Below are positions 45,323 through 55,716 of a stretch of 64,000 nucleotides of DNA, piece by piece. The stretch's first letter is position 1, and each line of letters opens with the position of its first letter. A model generated the notes under the pieces. It saw only the letters and a list, made by a program, of their open reading frames with translations. It was not told where the DNA came from and did not search any database. The translations under genes and the position numbers were made by a program. Source of the DNA: Pyrenophora tritici-repentis (lineage: Eukaryota; Ascomycota; Dothideomycetes; Pleosporales; Pleosporaceae); the NCBI RefSeq assembly GCF_003171515.1, contig NC_089394.1:992001-1056000 (forward strand), given 5' to 3'.

Positions 45323-45424
45323 TATGTAACACACGGACTCTTTCACCTGTCCAGTCCGAATATACCTTTCACACACGGACTATTTTACTTGTTTGGTTCT
45401 GCATGTACCTTTCACGCACGGATG
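45323..45424. repeat. Degenerate tandem repeat, about 38-42 bp, 2.5 copies
   Basis: Units begin at 45323, 45361 and 45403 and share TATG/TATA, ACCTTTCAC and CACACGGACT or CGCACGGAT. They probably lie in the 3' UTR of the DUF4112 gene. Confidence 0.6.
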
Positions 45425-45657
45425 TCGTCTGCGCCTGCCTTGCATTAGCTTCCATCTTTGGTAGCTGCCACTAGTCTTGTCCCTGCAGATGCGCAGCAGC
45501 AACTATAAAAAAAGAACCTTTTGGATACGAATTATTTTGATAGGTCGCGAAATGCGTCGCGCGATGGGTGTTGAGTGACGTCGCATCCGCCCGTTTGTTT
45601 GTGGACGACCATAGCCCCATTCACATATGCCCCGCTTTGCTCCGCTCACCTATCGAG

Positions 45658-45664
45658 TATATAT
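45658..45664 (+). promoter_or_regulatory. TATA element of the small secreted protein gene
   Basis: TATATAT lies about 145 bases before the ATG at 45807. The distance allows a moderate 5' UTR. Confidence 0.4.
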
Positions 45665-45806
45665 CTTGCCTCGAACACTTCATTCTCACCTCTATCCTCA
45701 CGCTCGTTGGCAAACACTCGCTTCACACCACCCCACGGTTACACACAGTCAGCAAGTATATCCAATCTCTACACTGAGCCCATCTAACCCCCCAGCTCGT
45801 TCCATC

Positions 45807-46517
45807 ATGAACTTCCTCATCTTCTTGACCCTCGCATGCAGCGCTCTATCTCTAGCTGCACGCGCACCGCCCATGCCCTTCGAAACCGCCCACGTCGTCG
45901 TCCTCGCCAACGCCATCAAAAACACCACTACCACGATCCACTACACCGCCACAGCTCCCACACCCACCGTCGCCCCCAACGAAGCCCTCGCCATGGGCGC
46001 CGACGTCAATGCCGCCACAAAGCCCACATCCACTCGCACCGTCAATGTCGTTGCGACAATTCGCCCTGGAGACCCTGAACCCTTCATCACCCTCTCCTAC
46101 CACCTGTCCACCTCAGAGTTCTGCGCCGACGGCATCACGCACATCAATAGCGTCTACACCAATGGCGACTGGATCCAGCCTTTCTACCTCGAAGATTCAA
46201 GGGGCTTGTTGATGGCGCACCATGTGCCTGGGTTCCCGCCGGCGATTGTCATGGGTCCGTACAACTGGGAGAAGAGTGCTATGGGCTTTGGTTATGAGAA
46301 TGGAGAGTGGCAGTGTGATTGGAAGGAGGATGAGGCAGGCTTGGTTTGTGGGCAGTGTAATGTTGGAGATTGGAATGAGGGAAAGTTGGATTGTGGGAGA
46401 GAGGCGAATGGGGCGAGTAGGCAGAAGGAGGCTGAGTGTTCGTTTGTCTTGGGATGGCAGAGCCAGTTGCTTGCTGCTGCAGGACCTCTTCCGGGAGGTG
46501 GTGAGATGGGTGTTTGA
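45807..46517 (+). CDS. Small secreted six-cysteine protein, effector candidate
   Basis: This is a single exon of 236 residues. A clear signal peptide (MNFLIFLTLACSALSLAARA) precedes a Thr/Ala/Pro-rich stretch (NTTTTIHYTATAPTPTVAP) and a folded-looking domain: TRTVNVVATIRPGDPEPFITLSYHLS as strands, SEFCADG, then GFGYENGEWQCDW, LVCGQCNVGDWNEGKLDCG and AECSFVLGW. Six cysteines remain after the signal peptide, an even number that fits three disulfides. There is no membrane anchor or GPI signal. No enzyme family is recognised. Size, secretion and cysteine content make it an effector-like or wall-associated candidate, which is inference. The ATG at 45807 is chosen because the signal peptide begins there; the frame is open further upstream. 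Confidence 0.78.
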   Translation: MNFLIFLTLACSALSLAARAPPMPFETAHVVVLANAIKNTTTTIHYTATAPTPTVAPNEALAMGADVNAATKPTSTRTVNVVATIRPGDPEPFITLSYHLSTSEFCADGITHINSVYTNGDWIQPFYLEDSRGLLMAHHVPGFPPAIVMGPYNWEKSAMGFGYENGEWQCDWKEDEAGLVCGQCNVGDWNEGKLDCGREANGASRQKEAECSFVLGWQSQLLAAAGPLPGGGEMGV

Positions 46518-46920
46518 GTGGTATGAGTGCACATGTGGGCGTTTGTGGAGCTAGGAAGTCTGTGGCCAGAAGGTGGCTTGATCTGTCTATCAGCTTCCGA
46601 TGATATGGAGCCATGTGTAACTAGGTACTCTTACCGAAAGGCCACGAAATCAAACGAGATATTTCGGTTCTACTTCCGACTCATTTCCACACGAGAGATC
46701 ACACAGGAGATGAGTGAAGTAGAAGAACATCCAACTTTCATTAATCCAGGGTATCTCAAGTTCTCCAACACGGCACACAACATCGCCGCAACAAAGTAGG
46801 GGACATATCTCAGGTACTGAATTACCAAATCCATTCTGTGGAACCCCCACTCTGACGTTCCCCACAGCGGCTCAGATACAATCTAACCTGTAACCACATC
46901 CATTCCCACATCCCCACCGT
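46518..46920. other. Intergenic region between convergent genes
   Basis: This is the 3' flank of both genes. No feature is seen. Confidence 0.5.
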
Positions 46921-48293
46921 CTAATCAACCACAACGCCCTTGGGCCCAGACTTTCCTCTGTACCCATCCACCTCATCTTCATCGTCCTCCCAGTAAACCA
47001 CACGACGCACCGGCTTGTGAATCCTCACACACCAAAGGAAGTAATCCTCCAGCACCAATAAATTAAGCAAGAGACGGTTCCCGGTCCACGCAAGCCCACA
47101 GACCATGGCGCCCGCCACCGCATCTAGGATAAAGTGATTCGCCGTAGCCACGATAGCGATGAGGATGATAGTAGGATATGCGACACCGAGGAAGATGCAG
47201 AGCAAGCGGCGAGGAGACGGGATTCGCATTCTCAAGCCCATGGTAAGCTGGACACTACGGGAGCGACGGTGCTGATGCGCCAGCGGAATCGACATGATGG
47301 TAAGTCCGATGAGGAGCGAGTAACCGAAATGCAGCGACGGCATGGCGGCGTATTGGTTGCAGAATTTATTTTGAGTCCATACGCTGCTTTCGCCCTCGGC
47401 GCCGTGAACAGTGTCGACGAAGCCGTAGCTGCGCGCTTCTTTACCTATGGCGCCTGGTACATCGGGGTCGGAGAGGAGGCGCGGTGGCATGCAGGGCCAG
47501 AGCGTGAAGATGATGAAGGCGATGAGGTTGCACATTGCCATTGTTCTGCGTCGCGCGGCATAGATTTTGGGCCCTGCGGGACTGCCATCTGCCTCACACA
47601 GTGACTTGTTGTGGAGAGGTAGGTCGATGCGGTTGCGCGTCGTGGTGTAGTAGAATAGCCATACCAGGAACAAGATTGTACCCGGGATATGAATGAATGA
47701 GTATGTGCGGTTCGTCCAGTGGAGAATGAAGGGGTGCTTGAGGAACCAGGCTTGCACGTCGAGTTCGAAGAAGATGTGGAGTCGTTGTTCAAGGTGAATG
47801 ATTTGAAGGGCGTGACGGCGGGCGACGTTTACGGTACCTTCGACCATTGTTACAGCTGAAAATGCGCGACCAAGTTGGTATACCTATTATCGATAGTCAG
47901 TATATCTCCCCAGAGCGAATGGTCGTCGGCCCGAATACTTACCCAGTAGATCAGTGCCCAGTACCATGCCTCGACCAGAAACGGAAACTTCTTGAGTAGC
48001 CGTGACAAGAAGTAATCCTGAAATCTCATGGTATTAGGACTCATGACACCCTTCTTCATACCCAGTATCGAAATTTCGCGTTTCCTCCATTTCGGCTCCT
48101 CGTCGATGTTCGCTAGTAACGATGCGCTCGACGATAGACTAGATCGACCCGAATCGGGTGAGCCTGAACGCGGTGAATTCTGGTAGACTCTCCGCCGTCC
48201 GAGCAGGCGATACTCTGTGTTTCGGTTTACATATGTGCCGCCGAAGAGTAAGGTTACTACAACGAGAGGTTCTATGAAGGCTCCTGCGCCCAT
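46921..48293 (-). CDS. PAP2-superfamily lipid phosphatase/transferase (Aur1-like)
   Basis: Exons are 47943-48293 and 46921-47883 (59-nt intron), giving 437 residues. An N-terminal membrane segment (FIEPLVVVTLLFGGTYV) is followed by a Ser-rich loop, then several transmembrane helices including SFIHIPGTILFLVWLFYY and TMAMCNLIAFIIFTLWPC. The PAP2_3 signature is split as in inositol-phosphorylceramide synthase relatives: MPSLHFGYSLLIG, with the catalytic His region, and ANHFILDAVAGAMVCG. The C-terminal tail is acidic and then basic. It probably acts on a phospholipid or sphingolipid head group at an internal membrane. It is not the essential AUR1 itself by general look; the substrate is unknown. 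The start MGAGAFIEP is the first ATG before the first membrane segment. Confidence 0.86.
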
Positions 48294-49911
48294 GATGGCG
48301 AGATGGGCGAAAGGACGAAACGATAGTTGAAGGTGTCGGAGAGATAAGATAATCAAGATTCGAGACCCGACTTTCAACGAGAGCGATGTATGGATTTAAA
48401 GAATGGTCATGTGCTAACAACACAGTCAAAGCCGATCGATCAGGTTATCAATATGCCGATACGCTAAGCGCAGCTCAGTGTCGTGCCTTCCGCTTGACTT
48501 GTTTTTGAAAGGCACCGGAACGAATACGGGGGTATCACGAAAGATAAAGTTAATCGAGGAAGAGTTCCGAAGAAAAGATCAAGGAACGGATAGATGATAT
48601 ACTCCGATGCCGAAGGGAAGGCCTGACACTAGAGTGACGCCTGGCGCAAAGTGAAATCAAGCAAGCGGAAAAGACGGCATTGTAAAGCGCATAGATGACT
48701 AAATACCACAATCGGCCACTGATGGCCTTCGGGCGAGTCGGCGTTCGCTGGGCGACGTCTTTGCCCCTCCCTGGCATGGAATCCTAAGCAGCCGGCTTCC
48801 GACGTGACTGTGACTGCTTGCAGTTGCTGGCTTAGTGTCGCGTGCTGTCAATTTTTGTACTACGTCATTGCTATATCAGCATTTTGACCTCAGCGCTTCA
48901 ACTCCTGATGGCGCATTACTGGCGATTGCAATCAAGCAGAACTTGTACATTGCTCCAAGAGATTTTTCCTTATCTTGAAGATGCTGACGGGTCTCGGATG
49001 CGCGTAGAACTTTCATTCCTGCGAGGTGTGGTGCCAGATGACACGCGACCATCAAAGGTTTAGCTTCCGCCGATCGCCGGGCGCGGCCCACCTGCGTCAC
49101 ACTGGCTTTGTGTAAACCTTTGACGAGGCTGGTGTCTGTGTGTCCTTGTCTCTTTCGTCCGGTTTCGATTGATGGGCAAAACTTGATCTACTCCTTTGTA
49201 CCATGCAGATTTCATGTGGTGCACATCTTGTCCAGAGTTTCGTCCATACATCTACACGCTGTCAGACAGCAGACGGCGGGACTGCATGATAAGCTTACGG
49301 CGCATGCATGCAAGAAAGTTTATGCGGCTTGCCATGGGCGTGATAGCATTCAGCCGAGTACGACGATGTTTGTAAGGACGGCGCGGGACGGAGCGGATAT
49401 GGCAATTCTTCTTTGTGATACACGCAATATAGACTCTGGTAGGATCGATATGTATGAATGCTTCACCACCGAAAGATATTAAGACTGGAATCTATCCAAA
49501 TAGCATTGAATGATTATATAAGTAGCTTGGCAAGTCAGCCCAGAAAGCTTGTGGATGCGGTATCAATGATCGAAGCCAATCCGAAGCGTCTGACGAGAGG
49601 CTGGGTCGTACAACGCAAGGAAATATGATTTACAGTATAAGTATCCATCGCAATATGCAGTGAAGCTGATGGTCTTTCTCAGTCTGGGAAGATGCAAAAC
49701 TAAAGGGAAACAGCAGGATCTGTGGCGTATGGAACGCATGGATCGCATGATTATGAATGACTCCAAGATTCCTGAACGCCTCGCTGAATAGAACCAAAGG
49801 ACAAGGGAAAGGGACAGTATGAGGTGGAACAGTAGATGGACAGAGAAAAGAAGACGGATCATCCGATTTGTGGCGGTATTAGGGACCGGTTCGGTTCGGT
49901 GGTCATTGCTC
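48294..49911. other. 1.6-kb gene-free tract
   Basis: It holds the upstream region of the PAP2 gene and the 3' flank of the SIN gene. Short frames at 48.8-49.5 kb (+) and 49.6-50.0 kb (-) were examined and show nothing. No RNA gene is recognised. Confidence 0.45.
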
Positions 49912-50895
49912 TTAGCAGGCCACGCTAGTAAAGGGTGCACTCTCCTGGAGATCTTCGACGAGAGCATCAACATTGCTGAGGTATCTACCCAGCATATGCT
50001 GCTTCTCTTCCTGCGACCGCGTGTTCTTTCTCGCCGTACCTCGGCCTTCATCGCCAGTCGCCGTGCTACCGCGACGCTCGAAGGCGTTCGCCAGCTTGCT
50101 TGGACTGCGCTGAGGGCCGGTGACTGGGACTTCAGGCATCAGGTAGAAGTATAAGAACTCCAGCAGCTTGACCTTGACGTTTTGTGTAGTCTCTTCGTCC
50201 TTGAAAAGGCTCGTTACGGTGAGTAAGCCATCCATGTGCTCGAATATGCGCGTGTTTTGCGGGTTTGCGAGTAGTGCGGTGACGAGTACGAGGAGGGCCT
50301 GGGATTGTATGGCTGGGCAGTTATAGGGGTCGAGCAGGTCGAGAAGAACGTTCATGTAGACCTCGCGCCCGAAGATGATGCGCGAGGGCGGATGAAGTAG
50401 GAGGAGACCTTGGAGGTTGGAAAGCGACGAGAGGATGAGAATATCGTTCTGGCCGTCTGCAATTGGGATGGTTAGCACGAGGTCGTCCCTAGTGGGGCAT
50501 CTTCTTTTCTCACCTTTGCTACTGCCCATGCCGAGCAATCGGTCTAGGCAATCGGCTACTCGTGTCGCAACTATAACATGTTAGTGTACCGTCGCATGTG
50601 GTCATCTATCACGATTCAACCCACCATTCCATTCAAAGCCCTCCTGCAACCGGAAGAACTCCCTAAAGGCGAGATCCTCTGCCAATTGACCCAGCTTCTT
50701 GGGCATCGACTGTTGCTGTTCGCCCAGGTTGACGGCCGAGGCATTCCGCCGGTGGCCTGGGGTCGAGGGTTTTGGTTTGCCGCTGGAGAGACATATCTGT
50801 GCCAGCATGCCCTCAATCTGACGCAGTCCCTTGCGGATCTTCTGCGTATCCTTGGACGCAATGTTGTCGAAGGCGAGGGACAATAGTGCCTCCAT
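49912..50895 (-). CDS. SIN component Cdc14 (septation initiation; not the phosphatase)
   Basis: In fission yeast this protein forms a complex with the kinase Sid1 and is needed for septation. Exons are 50625-50895, 50514-50570 and 49912-50456, giving 290 residues, the size of the family. The sequence starts MEALLSLAFDNIASKDTQKI and includes the family core IRKGLRQIEGMLAQICLS, FREFFRLQEGFEWN, then VATRVADCLDRLLGMG and LILSSLSNLQGLLLLHPPSR. The middle is an all-helical armadillo-like region (AIQSQALLVLVTALLANPQN, VKVKLLEFLYFYLMPE). A basic Ser/Thr-rich linker precedes the final helix MLGRYLSNVDALVEDL. The name collides with the Cdc14 phosphatase, which is unrelated. Confidence 0.92.
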
Positions 50896-51875
50896 TTTTG
50901 ATAGCGTTACAATCGGTCGTGGCGGTATGATGGTGGCGGCAAGGAATAAATGTTGGGATGTGCCGTGGCGGTGGAAGTGGTCTGGTTGTTGTTGAGATCA
51001 GGCGTCGTCGAGGGGGACACAGGAACGGGTAGGGTCAGACGGGAGGGGGTTAATGCGCATATGCAGCTAACACTTGATTTTTTGCGGAGGACATGTGATT
51101 TTGAGCTGTGTGTGGGCCACCAAATTGCGCCTTGGGCCGTGTGAGAACGATGGATACCAAGAGAGCACGGGGGTGTTGTCGCATCGATAAACACCCGCCG
51201 TCGCCACGGCAATGCCGACCCACTGTTGGCGGCTCGAGCCGTGCGCTACTAGTCTCGGCAACCGCCCTGACAGCTCACCTACAAAGCCACCTGCTCCTTG
51301 CCACACAACTGTTGTTCTCATTTCATCTCACAAGCATACCGTCCAAGTAGAATAGTGCCCGCATCACGATGGGCAACCTTAGCGCACATGGCTCTGCACT
51401 CTCTTCGCCTTCTTGGTCCCATAACTCTGCATACGTCATCCGCATGCCCAAATGTGGAACTGAATATCGTCTCGACCCGAATGAATACGAAAACATGCAC
51501 CTCGTGTCGAATGGCAGCAGTCCTTTAGACTGACCGCATCTTGGCATGGGTGCTCAGCCTAAACCACGCGAGTTGACCGCGCCCTTTGCATCGCCATGTT
51601 CACGCCCCTGGGGCTGGGAAATCGCAACACTAAAGTCTTTCTAGTCACTGCTCATAAATCAGCCCGAATTGGAGCAGGAACATGTTACAGATGCGTCGTT
51701 GTATGCAGAAACAGCAGTCCGACCAGCCTTGTGAACCCTTATATCATGCATCCGAGTCGGTACCAAGCTTTCTTCGTCCAACCATCAAATTCTGCAGCCA
51801 TGCCACAAGCTGAATCTACCCTTCCACTGCGTCACCTACAGTGAAAATCACTGTTGGTCGTTCCCCCACTTCAAC
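50896..51875. other. Intergenic region between divergent genes
   Basis: It holds promoters of the SIN gene and of the membrane/F-box gene. No other feature is supported. Confidence 0.5.
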
Positions 51876-53572
51876 ATGCTCTTGCTCTGTACCAGTAAAG
51901 TGCGTGGCCACATGCCAGCGAAATGGATCAAGTGGCTCCTGTGGCTTATCATCTTAATACGCTTCGTTATTTTCGCGCCCACTATCTACTACAATATTCA
52001 CGCGACAAACCACAGCAATGTCATCAACAACCACGCCCAGTTGTACAACGGCACCTACGGCACAGCTATTGTTACAGGCCAAAGATTTACAGAAAGATGG
52101 GGTGCAGCAGTCTTCTATTACAGCCTCGCATCCTGGTTCCCATCCTTCGTCTTCATGCCGCCTCTACATCTGCCCTTCACCGTCGTCGATACTACACTGG
52201 CCGTATTTGTATCCATGGCGACGCATTACCAGAGCGCATACTCGCCTCGCAACAACAGCGACTGCCACAATCCTGAATTTCCCGGAATGCAGCGACCACC
52301 AGGGACTAATGAGAGCTTCTTCGAGGCTGCCGCAAGGCTGAATGCCACTGTTAGCACCCCAACCAATATGTGTCTGAGTTTTGTCAAAGAGTGGCAATAT
52401 GGAGTCACCCTGTCGTGAGTATTACACCTGCATGCATATCACGCTTTTCTAAATACGATAGCTTCTTCTACGCACTCATGTCTCTACTTGGCATCATCCT
52501 TTTCTTTGGTGCTATACGCGATGCCAAGCAACAGGGCACATCAGTATCGGTCATGTTCAGGGAGCTGGGCAATGACATTTGCTGGTGTCTCTTATTGATA
52601 CCAAAAGCCTTTTTAATCTTCTTTTTGATCTTGTACGCCATTCCGCTCATATCTTTCCGGTGTTTACCGTTGAGCGTAAAGGCTCCGATACGATGCGCGC
52701 GGCGATATATGATCAAGTCTAGGCTGGGTACAGAGCAGAACACCAAAATTGCACTGAAAAAGTCCAAATCGATGTCGAACAAATCAAAGAAGTCTCCGGG
52801 ACGGTACCAGGGCGGCGAGGGTAGTCACACTGAGCTGGCACAATTTCTCGGCGTTTACGACATACTCATCCTAATCGCCAAGGACCTCCACTACATTGAT
52901 GTCATGAACCTGGCTCTTGTATCCAAGTCTGTTCGCAAATCCGTCCTCCCTTCATACGATCTCGCTCGCCGCTTGCCCATCTATAAGCTATATACATGCA
53001 ATGCCGACGATAAGCGTTCCTGTTGGGTATGTTCAACGCCAGTTTGCAGCGAGTGCTACCAGCTCCCCGAAATTCCGCAAGAAACCTTTCTCTATCACCT
53101 GGAGACCTGCATACCATACTGCACATCATGTCACTATGAACACGTTGTTAATGTTCCGCATGCACATACAGAAAGGTTCATGAACCCAAGTTGCCACTGC
53201 GGGCCCCTCCCAGCTCCACCGAAAAGTGCCCTGGGGCGTTTCATCTTCAGCGTTATGTCTATATCGAAGAAACCACGTGTTTTGGAATTGAAAGAAAGAG
53301 CAGTGTGTCGTAGTTGTAGTGAGATGACTACGGAACGGATACTGTCCATCAAAAAGAGAAGCACGCATATCCTGCTCACGAGGGGCGCCAAAGCCAACGG
53401 TAAGAAGTGGAGGAAATGTGCAAGAATAGGATGTACCAAATCCCTTGGTACTGGACCTCGATTTTGGGTTTGTCCCGACACTCAAGCGTGTGGAAGGGAG
53501 TGCACGAGTTATTTGCATCAAGCATGGCAACCCAAACGTAAAGCTGCTCCAATTGGTGAACAGACTGTTTGA
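51876..53572 (+). CDS. Membrane protein with F-box-like and Cys-rich domains
   Basis: Exons are 51876-52414 and 52462-53572 (47-nt intron), giving 549 residues. The N-terminal 250 residues have about four membrane segments (LLWLIILIRFVIFAPTIYY; AAVFYYSLASWFPSFVFM; FFYALMSLLGIILFFGA; CWCLLLIPKAFLIFFLILYA), with N-glycosylation-type NHS, NGT, NNS and NES sites in the large loop. A basic linker (KKSKSMSNKSKKS) leads to an F-box-like helix set (ELAQFLGVYDILILIAKDL, VMNLALVSKSVRKSVLP). A Cys-rich part follows with CWVC, CSEC, CTSC and CRSC pairs that could bind zinc. An ER or plasma-membrane ubiquitin-ligase adaptor is one guess; the family is unrecognised. An alternative start at 51912 (MPAKWIKW) is possible. 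Confidence 0.78.
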
Positions 53573-53816
53573 GTATCGAGTGGTCTGAACCCACGCATGT
53601 ATTTACTCTTCTTTTGGATTTCTATCACCAGATCAAGGCTTAGTCATCTGTTTCCCTTTTGTAGTACAAAATTGAGAAAGAAGAAATAGTACAAGAATCT
53701 TCGTATAGCTGAAACATCTCCACACAGAAATAGACTTGGGAACAGTTTGGTTAAGATTTGGATCAAGGATATTAAGAGAACTAATTATTATCGACTATCT
53801 TGATCAATTCAACACT

Positions 53817-54692
53817 CTACAACATCAGCGCGACTACCACCCCACCAACAAGCGCAACAACACTTCCACCAAGCTTAGCAGCCATGCCCGTATACTCTGG
53901 CATAGTACCACTACCCGTCGGACTTGGCATACCCGCAGTCGCATTCCCACCGCCCGTCGCGTTCCCATTCACGGCCTCAAAGTTGGCACAAGTAATCCTC
54001 GTCGTATTCCCCGTATGCAGTACAAACGCCAACCCGCCAAAGAACCCGGGACTCCCCATCTGTACGCTCAAATACGGATCCACAAAACTCGTCGCAAACG
54101 ATCCATTCGTCATAATCTTGCCACCGTGCTTACCGGCCAAATCGCCAACCTGACACGTCGCAGGCAACGCAGCATCACACATGACGAGTTCGCCGCGGTT
54201 GGTAAGGTCGAGGTGGCCCATTGTTGCGGTACAGTTTCCATCGCTGGGGACGGGGAGGGCGTGGATGTGCCAGTTGAAAGGACCGTATTGGGCTTGTGAG
54301 GGTAGGTTGGTTAGATTGACAGTGAAGGATACACCCTGGGGTCCACCGACGGCTTGGATGCTGCCTGAGACGGTGCTGTCGACGAAGGGGTTGTATTGGA
54401 CCTGGGGTAGTACGGCGAGGTAGGTGGAGGCGGGTTGATTCGTAGAGGCGGTGGCTGTGCCGAGGAGGCCGCCTGTTTCGCCGGGTAGGTAGCCGGGGGC
54501 TGGGGGCAGGGGCGAGACGATGGCGCCTTGGATTGTGTCGACGCCGGTGAAAGGGGTTGCGGTAGGTGTAGCGGGAATGACGCCAGATTTTGCGGCGTTG
54601 AGGAGGACGGGGGCTGGGGCGCCTTCTTGGACTTGGGATTGAGCCTGGGCTAGAGCGCCTAGAGCGAGGAGAGCGAGAGATTTGGACAGCAT
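53817..54692 (-). CDS. GPI-anchored cell-surface Cu superoxide dismutase-like protein
   Basis: This is a single exon of 291 residues. A signal peptide (MLSKSLALLALGALAQAQ) leads into a Pro/Thr-rich part, then the SOD-like domain. The copper His pair is in FNWHIHALPVPSDGNC, further His in MGHLDLTNRGEL and GKHGGKIM, and the last in FVLHTGNTTRITCANFE. Cysteines in GNCTA, VMCDA, ATCQVGD and TCANF fit its disulfides. The pattern resembles extracellular fungal Cu-only SODs (SOD5 type), which lack the zinc site and electrostatic loop; checking this needs an alignment. A Gly/Asn/Ser-rich stretch and the hydrophobic end GGSVVALVGGVVVALML form a GPI signal. It would remove superoxide at the wall. A TATAAA element lies about 80 bases upstream. 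Confidence 0.88.
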   Translation of the reverse strand: MLSKSLALLALGALAQAQSQVQEGAPAPVLLNAAKSGVIPATPTATPFTGVDTIQGAIVSPLPPAPGYLPGETGGLLGTATASTNQPASTYLAVLPQVQYNPFVDSTVSGSIQAVGGPQGVSFTVNLTNLPSQAQYGPFNWHIHALPVPSDGNCTATMGHLDLTNRGELVMCDAALPATCQVGDLAGKHGGKIMTNGSFATSFVDPYLSVQMGSPGFFGGLAFVLHTGNTTRITCANFEAVNGNATGGGNATAGMPSPTGSGTMPEYTGMAAKLGGSVVALVGGVVVALML

Positions 54693-55716
54693 TTTAATGT
54701 TTCTCTCGTCTCCGTATCGAGAAGTGTGAATTGAGCGTATGGAAGTGTGGGTAGCTGGCTTCCTTTATCCTTTATACCATCTTCCCAGTTCCCAATCCTA
54801 GGATCATGTATTGCCTCGTTCGCAAACGGCAAAATAAACGCCTCCTTCTCAATTCCCTCTGAGCTACCTCATCAGTGACATCAAGACATTGATAACCCCC
54901 GTCGCTTCTACCATGTACGCTCTCAAACAAAACGCCCATTCCGCGACCAAGCACTCAATATCAACATCATCGCTCCTCGGATAAATCATGCCGTTGGCCT
55001 CTTCTCCGCATCTGGCCAGTGTGCACCTCCCTCGCGGCAATACCGCTCGCGTCACCGGCTATAAGATTAGCGAAGGGCGCCAATCTTGTGTCTGTCCTTT
55101 CACAAGCCACCGGGACCCACATTAGCGTCATCTGGGGTGCATTTGCCAGACGCTGTGCCTGACATCAGCATTTTTTTGTGGGGAATTGGCGTTGTGTTGT
55201 TCTTGTTGATCCGAGATGGTGGGTTGAGGCAAGTGCAAGTGTGATGTCAAGACTTTATGGATGCGGGGTGTTAAGCGAGGGTGTGACGGCGTTGCTGGGT
55301 GGGAAGGTGTTTGTGCTCCGCGGATGGGGGATGGATGGATGACGTCTTGCTTAATGGTGTTGCTAATGTCGCGTATGGGGAACAAAGTTAAGAGGTTTTG
55401 CGTTTTTAGGGTCTCAAAACTCTTAGGATTACCGTAACTCGGTATCGCCATGGCACTAGCCTACCGTTCTGAGGATTGCACGATTCAAAGATTCTAGAAT
55501 TGAAACCATTCGTCATTTTTTGTGCGATGCTCTGTTTCGGTTATAAGGGCCCATTGCATTGCCAGGCGGTGATATCACAAAGCTATCGTGTCATACGCTA
55601 TAAAGTCGGGAAGTAGAACCAAAAAAAGATTTTATGGAGTTTCGAAGTTTCACCTCAAGAAAACTAGAGAGTATGGAGTTTATTTAGATGGTATTCCGCC
55701 ATGATAATAACGATAA
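54693..55716. other. Intergenic region
   Basis: It contains the SOD promoter, with TATAAA at 54771-54776 on the minus strand, and the 3' flank of the protease gene. No further gene is seen. Confidence 0.5.
54771..54776 (-). promoter_or_regulatory. TATA element of the SOD-like gene
   Basis: TATAAA on the minus strand lies about 80 bases before the ATG at 54692. Confidence 0.5.

Larger units (their letters stand above)
45142..45806. other. Intergenic region with 3'-flank repeats and a TATA element
   Basis: Degenerate repeats at 45323-45424 and a TATATAT at 45658-45664 are listed separately. No other feature is seen. Confidence 0.5.
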
